This document shows positions 12,351 through 13,542 of a stretch of DNA of 13,542 nt, piece after piece; position 1 is the stretch's first letter, and each line of letters begins with the position of its first letter. The stretch is from Actinomycetota bacterium (GTDB lineage Bacteria > Actinomycetota > Actinomycetes > S36-B12 > UBA5976). The position numbers were made by a program, and so were the translations under genes. Under the pieces are notes generated by a model. The model worked only from the letters and a program-made list of their open reading frames with translations. It was not told the origin of the DNA and ran no database searches. Location: NCBI GenBank assembly GCA_017853815.1, contig JAFMIT010000038.1, positions 1 through 13,542 of the forward strand, in the 5' to 3' direction.

Positions 12351-13331
12351 TTAGTCGTTCGTCACGTAACGGGAGCTGGAGTAGTGGCCATCGCGCAACT
12401 TCTGGCGTTGCATGAGGAGGTCGTTGAGCAGGGTGGATGCGCCAATTCTGAAGAGCGATGGTGTGAGCCACTCGTCGCCTGTGGTTTCATGCACGAGGAC
12501 GAGCATTTTCATCGCGTCCTTGGTCGTACGAATGCCGCCCGCAGGTTTCATACCAATCTTTTCGCCAGTGACTCTATGCCAGTCGCGGCAGGCTTCGAGC
12601 ATCAAAAGCACATTCGCAGGAGTAGCGGCCAATGGAACTTTGCCGGTCGAGGTCTTAATGAAGTCAGCACCTGCCAACATCGCAATCCACGACGCGCGCT
12701 TGATGTTGTCGTAGGTCTGCAATTCGCCAGTCTCGAGGATGACTTTGAGATGCGCTTGGCCACAGGCTTGTTTGACGTGTTGGATCTCCTCGAACACCTG
12801 GCCGTAACGTCCAGAGAGAAAAGCGCCGCGGTCGATGACCATGTCGATTTCGTCTGCGCCTGCGTCGACGGCGTCACGGGTGTCGAGAAGTTTCACCGCA
12901 AGCGATGCACGGCCGCTCGGGAATGCAGTGGCGACCGCAGCAACGTTGATGCCGGCACCGCGGGGGTGAGTCGAAAGAGCGGCCTTTGCGTCGGCAACTT
13001 TGTCACCGTAGACACAGACCGCAGCGACGGCGGGAACCGAGGCATCGAGTGGGTCAGGCGTGACCGCTTTTGCACAGAGTTGGGTGACTTTGCCTGTCGT
13101 GTCGGCGCCTTCGAGAGTCGTGAGATCAACCATTGCGATGGCAAGATCGATGAGCTGTGCTTTTGCCGACGTTTTGATTGAACGAGTGCCGAGAGCGGCG
13201 GCCCTTGCCTCAAGACCGACCTTGTCGACTCCTGGCAAGCGGGAGATGAAAGAGCGCAACGAAGCCTCATCGCGGCGAGCGTCTTCGAGATCGCTGGCCG
13301 CAAGGTGGACGAGGTGAGCTGCGGTGGTCAC
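12351..13331 (-). CDS. deoC: Deoxyribose-phosphate aldolase, long eukaryote-like DERA type
   Basis: Cleaves 2-deoxy-D-ribose 5-phosphate to glyceraldehyde 3-phosphate and acetaldehyde, the last step of deoxynucleoside breakdown. Catalytic motifs: EIDMVIDRG (161-169, D163), FIKTSTGK (224-231, Schiff-base K226) and MKPAGGIRT (261-269, K262). The 326-residue length, the roughly 95-residue N-terminal part before the barrel motifs, and blocks such as GDEWLTPSLFRIGASTLL resemble human DERA (318 residues) more than the 259-residue E. coli enzyme. The GTG at 13329-13331 has TAGGGT-N6 before it and no Shine-Dalgarno, so it is probably leaderless. First gene of the operon; the dehydrogenase follows after 11 nt. 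Confidence 0.95.
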   Translation of the reverse strand: MTTAAHLVHLAASDLEDARRDEASLRSFISRLPGVDKVGLEARAAALGTRSIKTSAKAQLIDLAIAMVDLTTLEGADTTGKVTQLCAKAVTPDPLDASVPAVAAVCVYGDKVADAKAALSTHPRGAGINVAAVATAFPSGRASLAVKLLDTRDAVDAGADEIDMVIDRGAFLSGRYGQVFEEIQHVKQACGQAHLKVILETGELQTYDNIKRASWIAMLAGADFIKTSTGKVPLAATPANVLLMLEACRDWHRVTGEKIGMKPAGGIRTTKDAMKMLVLVHETTGDEWLTPSLFRIGASTLLNDLLMQRQKLRDGHYSSSRYVTND

Positions 13332-13337
13332 TCGACA

Positions 13338-13343
13338 ACCCTA
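13338..13343 (-). promoter_or_regulatory. deoC operon -10 element, leaderless type
   Basis: TAGGGT on the minus strand, then TGTCGA, then GTG. It should drive the deoC and two-dehydrogenase operon. I see no repressor operator of recognisable type around it. Confidence 0.55.
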
Positions 13344-13380
13344 GAACATGCGGCAATAGTCTTCGCAGCAGGCAAGAACC

Positions 13381-13386
13381 TACGGT
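13381..13386 (+). promoter_or_regulatory. Candidate -10 for the right-edge gene
   Basis: TACGGT fits TANNNT and would start a transcript about 20 nt before the GTG at 13414, leaving room for the AAGGGAG Shine-Dalgarno at 13401-13407. No -35 is evident. Confidence 0.35.
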
Positions 13387-13413
13387 TCGGGCCATCAACA
13401 AAGGGAGACTTCT

Positions 13414-13542
13414 GTGAGCGGCGATCCTGCACGGATGCATCAATTCGACGCCGAAATGGCCGACTTGATTCAAAGTTATGTGCGCGAACGTCTTGCTATG
13501 CCCGAAACTCCGCTCGATTTCCCTGGCGACCGCGACGAGATG
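13414..13542 (+). CDS. Start of an unidentified protein, cut by the window edge
   Basis: The first 43 codons of a gene that continues beyond the window. The GTG at 13414-13416 has a good AAGGGAG site 6 nt upstream. The visible protein begins MSGDPARMHQFDAEMADL and is acidic, with an amphipathic helix (ADLIQSYVRERLAM) followed by a proline-rich turn (PETPLDFPGD). This faintly resembles the N-terminal helical segment of PLP-dependent amino acid decarboxylases, but 43 residues without a catalytic motif cannot support a name. It is divergent from deoC with 82 bp between starts. Confidence 0.7.
   Translation, partial: MSGDPARMHQFDAEMADLIQSYVRERLAMPETPLDFPGDRDEM

Noticed and set aside
12340..12471. 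Earlier start of the full-length aldehyde dehydrogenase at 12471
   Set aside because: It lies within deoC coding sequence and adds 44 residues without family similarity; ATG 12339 has an AAGGA site at good distance.

Overview
The window looks like a compact piece of an actinobacterial chromosome. The evidence is a WhiB1-type iron-sulfur regulator, a PdtaS-type histidine kinase, a SigH/SigR sigma factor with its zinc anti-sigma partner, and the 24-residue arginine/lysine-rich ribosomal protein bL37. From general knowledge, the order rsgA / aroA / SRAP protein / sigH / rshA / pdtaS / whiB1 / lipid kinase / small membrane protein resembles the Rv3217-Rv3228 neighbourhood of Mycobacterium tuberculosis. 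The base composition is only moderately GC-rich by eye, and the argininosuccinate synthase is the long E. coli-like type that I associate with Microbacteriaceae. A small-genome actinobacterium (Microbacteriaceae or a freshwater planktonic lineage) is therefore a reasonable guess, but not proven.

Layout. 1-54: a 22-bp tandem repeat touching the argG stop codon. 55-4595 (minus): aroA, rsgA, hisN, argG. 4643-6325 (plus): SRAP DNA-protein crosslink protein, sigH, rshA. 6328-6403: a 22-bp-period repeat pair and a terminator hairpin. 6412-6486 (minus): bL37. 6583-8037 (plus): pdtaS. 8042-8083: a second repeat pair in the opposite orientation. 8096-8353 (minus): whiB1, with a leader of about 170 nt and a perfect CRP-type operator upstream. 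8658-9593 (minus): diacylglycerol-kinase-like lipid kinase. 9626-10033 (plus): small membrane protein. 10037-13331 (minus): an operon of deoxyribose-phosphate aldolase, a complete aldehyde dehydrogenase and a catalytically dead half-length aldehyde dehydrogenase. 13414 to the end (plus): start of an unidentified gene.

How the genes work together. The minus-strand block at the left serves shikimate, histidine and arginine synthesis plus 30S ribosome maturation. The centre is regulatory: a thiol-stress sigma/anti-sigma pair, a sensor kinase and WhiB1, whose promoter appears to be under cAMP-CRP control. The right-hand operon fits deoxyribose salvage: DERA cleaves deoxyribose-5-phosphate to glyceraldehyde-3-phosphate and acetaldehyde, and the two dehydrogenase-like proteins, read as a split ALDH16, could oxidise the acetaldehyde.

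Two patterns run through the window. Seven genes have a TANNNT hexamer exactly 6 nt before the start codon, pointing to leaderless transcripts. Three clusters of a 22-bp-period element with a TGGTACG core sit just after stop codons, always in the same orientation relative to the gene they follow.
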